Source of the DNA: Cenarchaeum sp.
GTDB lineage: Archaea; Thermoproteota; Nitrososphaeria; Nitrososphaerales; Nitrosopumilaceae
Direction of reading: 5' to 3'
DNA length: 8,270 nucleotides
Assembly (NCBI GenBank): GCA_020027365.1
Contig: JAHRAJ010000055.1
Span: 1-8,270 of the forward strand
Part shown: in pieces, positions 5,688 through 8,270 of the stretch
Position numbering within the stretch: the first letter of the stretch is position 1
Layout: the number at the start of each line of letters is the position of its first letter
Notes under the pieces: generated by a model
What the model was told of the DNA's origin: nothing
Database searches by the model: none
The model's input: the letters and a program-made list of their open reading frames with translations, nothing else
Translations under genes and position numbers: made by a program

Positions 5688-7246
5688 GGATCCATCAACA
5701 GGTCCTTGCGCACAAGCTTTTCGCTGGGCTCGGCCGCGGCACCGCTCATCTTGCGGGCCCCCTCCCAGGCACCCACCGCGCTCTGGTCGGCACCCGCCAC
5801 CTTTTCGGCAACCTCGTCCACGTGTACCAGCGACGGCAGCCGGGTCCACTGCCCGACCAGCACGGCGTCCCCCACGTTGAGCGAGCCAAGCTGTGCCACA
5901 AGTTCGCGGCTGGCAGATTCGACGGCGGCCGCGATCTGGCGCTGATCATCCTCCTGTATGATCTTCATTATTGCAAACGATCCCATCTGGCTGAGGACGT
6001 TGAGATCCACCCCCCGCGGCCTCTGGGACACGACCCCCAGCCCGAGTCCGAACTTGCGGCCCTCCCTTGCAATCTTGGCGGCCCAGTACTTTGCCCCCGT
6101 GTCATGATCCTTTGGTATAAACACGTGGGCCTCCTCTATTACCACAAACACCGGGGATTCAAACATGTAGCTGCGCCCCCTCCCGGATCCCCCCCGGGCC
6201 TGGACCGTGGCATCCTTGCGGTCGCGCAGCATGTGCTGCAGATAAAACGCGACGGCCACGTTTGCCTGCTTTTCGGACAGCTCGGATATGTCAACGACGT
6301 TTGTCATGCCCTCCCGTATGCGTGACATCGGATCCCCGACCCCCGGATCCAGGATGTCCCCAAACCTGCCGGGCGCCTCGGCCACGATGTCCTGCACGCG
6401 GTACGCCGACGACCTCACCTCCTTTACCTTTTTGTCATCCGTGTTGATGATATACTCAATCTCCTCGCCGAGCTTTTTCCAAAAGTCGCCCGCCTCCCTC
6501 ACCCCCTTGTTAAAGGCCATGCGTACCACGCGCTGCTGCACGTTGGCGCCGTCGCGCACCTCCAGCACGTCGGACAGCTGGTCGGCATCAAGCAGCCGCG
6601 GGTTTATCTTTGCGTCAACGACGTTGACCCCCGGCAGGGCCAGCGAGGTATAGTCGTTGTGATAGTCAAATATCACGACGGTTCCGCCCACCTCGCCAAT
6701 CCGCTTTGCCAGCAGGGACACCAGGTTGCTCTTGCCCATCCCCGTCATCGCCAGTATCCCCAGGTGCCGCGACACTATGCTGTCCAGGTTTATGGCGGCG
6801 GCCACGTCGTCGTTGTGCAGCAGGCGGCCTATGCGCGCCCACCCCCGCCCGCCGGAGCTGAACACCGATTCCAAGTCCTCCACGTCCGGCCGGCCCACCG
6901 CCGTGCCCGGCACCGGCGGGACAGACGGCACCATCACGTGCCCCCGCCGCAAATCCTTCAAAAACCCCAGCACCCCCATGTGCGCCGTGTATGTCTTGTC
7001 CCTGCTGTTCATCTCGGCGACTCCGACCGCATCGCCCGCATCGGCAAAGTTTTGTATGTCGGCAAACGCCATGCTCGCAATGCTGGATCTCTCCACCAGT
7101 CCCAGCACGACACCCTCGGCCATGCCTATCGTGGCATACTCGCCCACCGCCAGCGCGCGCGAGGTCAGCGCGGTCACCGAGGTCGGGGTGGACTTGCCCA
7201 CCACGTATCCCAGAACACTGCCCCTGCCGCCGCCCTTGCCGCTCAC
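5684..7246 (-). CDS. herA: DNA double-strand break repair helicase HerA
   Basis: Hexameric FtsK/VirD4-like ATPase that translocates on double-stranded DNA and drives end resection together with the NurA nuclease. It has 520 residues, normal for the family. The N-terminal HAS beta-barrel (about 1-115) contains GYVVGKSTPTSV near the start. The RecA-like core has Walker A MTGMGKSN (167-174, K172) and the strand VIFDYHNDY (191-199). Walker B is VFVVIEEAHVFIP (366-378), with catalytic-type E371/E372. The segment IAREGRKFGLGLGVVSQRPR (392-411) holds the presumed arginine finger and sensor. The C-terminal part (about 440-520) includes GDAVLVGQW and a charged tail that likely packs on neighbouring subunits. 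An Arg/Gly-rich linker (350-359) sits just before Walker B. The start is GTG at 7246, overlapping the nurA stop as GTGA; an upstream start would lie inside nurA. The stop overlaps the ATG of mre11, consistent with one polycistronic, translationally coupled unit. Confidence 0.96.
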   Translation of the reverse strand: MSGKGGGRGSVLGYVVGKSTPTSVTALTSRALAVGEYATIGMAEGVVLGLVERSSIASMAFADIQNFADAGDAVGVAEMNSRDKTYTAHMGVLGFLKDLRRGHVMVPSVPPVPGTAVGRPDVEDLESVFSSGGRGWARIGRLLHNDDVAAAINLDSIVSRHLGILAMTGMGKSNLVSLLAKRIGEVGGTVVIFDYHNDYTSLALPGVNVVDAKINPRLLDADQLSDVLEVRDGANVQQRVVRMAFNKGVREAGDFWKKLGEEIEYIINTDDKKVKEVRSSAYRVQDIVAEAPGRFGDILDPGVGDPMSRIREGMTNVVDISELSEKQANVAVAFYLQHMLRDRKDATVQARGGSGRGRSYMFESPVFVVIEEAHVFIPKDHDTGAKYWAAKIAREGRKFGLGLGVVSQRPRGVDLNVLSQMGSFAIMKIIQEDDQRQIAAAVESASRELVAQLGSLNVGDAVLVGQWTRLPSLVHVDEVAEKVAGADQSAVGAWEGARKMSGAAAEPSEKLVRKDLLMDP

Positions 7247-8118
7247 CTCTCCAGCACCTCCCGCGAGCCAATCTCGTTGCCCATGCCCAGCATGCTGGAC
7301 ACCTTTGCAATGTCCCGGCCGGACACCTTGCAGTTGTTGTGCGCAAGCTTTAACGCGTACGGGTACCCCCCGACGCTGTCCTTGTACAGCGCGTCCACGA
7401 CCCCCTTGATCTCAGACTCGGCGTGATCAACCCCCAAAAACTCCACCTTGATTATCGGGGTCGAGTCGCTCAGGCGGACAAACGTGGACGCCACGCACAT
7501 GCCCGGACCGTACACCCCCTCGTCAAACAGCTTTGAAAACCCGGGGCCCCGCGTCGCGTGGTTGTAATAAAATATGTCACCGGCCTTTGATCCCAGATCC
7601 CGAAACTGCCTCTGGGTGCTGGACGTCTTTGCCACAAACAAAACATTGCCCCGCCTCCTCACCATCCGGATCACCCTCTCGTTCCACCGGGGCTTTTTTA
7701 GGATTAGCTGCGAATGCATCGAGCCGTCCATCAGCATCAGATCGGCGCGCTCGGACGTCGCCTCGCACACCTCTACCTCCATCCTGCTTGCCATGCCATA
7801 CAAATCACCGCCATCATCATCGCCACCGCCGCCATCACCGCCATCATCAGATCCCAGCCCCACGCGATGCCTGTCCCCCAGCACCTCGCCGTCGGACCGC
7901 ACAGACACGGCCGTGACCACCCACAGGTCGACCCCCTGGAACTTGGCGCTGTTAAAGCTTGAATCAATCCCCGCGACGGACGCATCATGAGGTCTGGGCA
8001 CATAGCCAACCCAGTTGTCCCTTGCCTTTTGTACAATCACGTCATATTCGGGGCCCCTCAGTGCAGACGCCAAGGCATCCCGGCGCCTGATCACCTCCGC
8101 ATACACGGTGCTCAGCAT
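7243..8118 (-). CDS. nurA: NurA 5'-3' nuclease, partner of HerA
   Basis: RNase H-like-fold nuclease that forms a complex with HerA to degrade the 5' strand at DNA breaks, leaving 3' tails for the recombinase. With the chosen start it is 291 residues, near the usual 300-340. Conserved sites are GIDSSF (D52), an acidic cluster RMEVEVCEA (E114/E116), LMDGS (D131), FVAKTS (K164) and YALKLAHNN (H260), which match the family's Mn-binding and active-site pattern. An Asp/Gly-only stretch (residues 91-105) interrupts the beta-sheet region before the E114 strand. The frame stays open upstream to GTG 8253 and includes ATG 8172, but those extra residues are Ala/Gly/Pro-rich and unlike NurA. A TATA-like box lies 26 bp before ATG 8118, and the sequence there (LSTVYAEVIRRRDAL) looks like the normal N-terminal helix. 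First gene of the nurA-herA-mre11-rad50 operon; its TGA overlaps the herA GTG. Confidence 0.93.
   Translation of the reverse strand: MLSTVYAEVIRRRDALASALRGPEYDVIVQKARDNWVGYVPRPHDASVAGIDSSFNSAKFQGVDLWVVTAVSVRSDGEVLGDRHRVGLGSDDGGDGGGGDDDGGDLYGMASRMEVEVCEATSERADLMLMDGSMHSQLILKKPRWNERVIRMVRRRGNVLFVAKTSSTQRQFRDLGSKAGDIFYYNHATRGPGFSKLFDEGVYGPGMCVASTFVRLSDSTPIIKVEFLGVDHAESEIKGVVDALYKDSVGGYPYALKLAHNNCKVSGRDIAKVSSMLGMGNEIGSREVLER
7804..7848 (-). repeat. Trinucleotide-repeat tract encoding Asp/Gly run in NurA
   Basis: Fifteen consecutive codons are only GAT (Asp) or GGN (Gly, mostly GGC with GGT), producing a microsatellite-like stretch in which near-identical triplets recur. It encodes an acidic, flexible loop between two conserved parts of NurA, with no break in frame. 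Slippage expansion is a likely origin, and length may vary between strains. Confidence 0.8.
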
Positions 8119-8139
8119 ACCAAGGGTCGCGGGCGTTTT

Positions 8140-8156
8140 GCATAAATGCTTTAGGT
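8140..8156 (-). promoter_or_regulatory. Promoter of the nurA-herA-mre11-rad50 operon
   Basis: On the minus strand CCTAAA (8156-8151) is followed by GCATTTATGC (8149-8140), a TATA-like, AT-rich island in otherwise GC-rich DNA. Its centre (8144.5) is about 26 bp before the ATG at 8118, the spacing expected for a leaderless archaeal mRNA. GCATTTATGC is also a perfect short palindrome with a 2-bp centre. No other comparable AT-rich element was noticed in the 152 bp upstream of the operon. Confidence 0.55.
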
Positions 8157-8182
8157 TGAATCCGCGGCGCATCACAGACCAA

Positions 8183-8223
8183 GGCGCCGCTGCGCCGGCA
8201 GTAACCGGCGGCAGGGCGGCGCC
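8183..8223. repeat. GC-rich imperfect inverted repeat (hairpin) upstream of the repair operon
   Basis: Three nested arms pair: GGCGCCG (8183-8189) with CGGCGCC (8217-8223), CTGC (8190-8193) with GCAG (8211-8214), and GCCGG (8194-8198) with CCGGC (8205-8209). This gives 16 base pairs around a 6-nt loop (CAGTAA), with bulges only on the right arm (1 and 2 nt). It lies upstream of the nurA promoter in the 152-bp end stretch, where I see no convincing gene. It may be a transcript end, a protein site, or a by-product of high GC. Confidence 0.55.
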
Positions 8224-8270
8224 GGCCGACCCGGATCGGGGCAGGCCGTCCACGGCGCGCCCGCCCTCCC

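Noticed and set aside
5688..5849. 54-residue N-terminal extension of Mre11
   Set aside because: It lies inside herA in another frame, is Gly/Arg/Cys-rich and precedes the canonical phosphoesterase start; the ATGATG at 5687 overlaps the herA stop as expected.
5025..7426. Several plus-strand open frames of 60-255 codons opposite mre11 and herA
   Set aside because: They have shadow-type composition (His, Pro, Arg rich), carry no domains and lie fully within well-supported minus-strand genes in GC-rich DNA with few chance stops.
8173..8270. Possible tRNA or small gene at the right edge
   Set aside because: No T-loop motif or cloverleaf could be built on either strand, and the open frames there are Ala/Gly/Pro/Arg-rich without recognisable family features.

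Overview
The window looks like archaeal chromosomal DNA, most probably from a GC-rich marine thaumarchaeote (Nitrososphaerota) such as a Cenarchaeum-like sponge symbiont. The reasons are: eukaryote/archaea-type ribosomal protein eL15; the archaeal DNA-end resection operon nurA-herA-mre11-rad50; a secreted CFI-box C-terminal-domain protein of the kind I associate with Thaumarchaeota; TATA-type promoter elements placed for leaderless transcripts; high GC content; and almost no intergenic DNA. The organism is inferred from this combination. No rRNA or other marker gene is present to prove it.

Left part (1-1179, + strand): the 3' end of rpl15e is followed, through an ATGA stop/start overlap, by a predicted secreted, membrane-anchored CFI-box protein. 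A convergent redoxin/TlpA-like thioredoxin-fold gene (1146-1811, - strand) overlaps the 3' end of the CFI-box gene by 34 bp.

Middle (1812-2389): a compact divergent intergenic region of 89 bp carries two promoters, each with its TATA-like box centred about 26 bp before the ATG. It drives the redoxin gene leftward and a small four-repeat HEAT protein rightward. The HEAT protein has paired His-Glu motifs in repeats 2 and 3 only, which is the pattern of one half of eukaryotic deoxyhypusine hydroxylase. This is the most intriguing gene in the window. Its stop codon interlocks with the stop codon of rad50 (CTAG).

Right part (2386-8118, all - strand): the tightly packed operon nurA -> herA -> mre11 -> rad50, with every junction a 4-bp stop/start overlap. 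HerA (hexameric ATP-driven DNA translocase) and NurA (nuclease) act with Mre11-Rad50 (end-processing nuclease and SMC-like ATPase) to resect double-strand breaks for homologous recombination. Notable details are Mre11 with Glu in place of the usual metal-ligand Asn of the GNHD motif, a short Rad50 with a second CxxC, an Asp/Gly tract in NurA encoded by trinucleotide-repeat DNA, and a promoter that suggests nurA starts 135 bp downstream of the longest open frame.

The last 152 bp (8119-8270) hold the nurA promoter and a strong GC-rich inverted repeat. I see no convincing gene there. No tRNA, rRNA, CRISPR, insertion sequence or attachment site is visible in the window.
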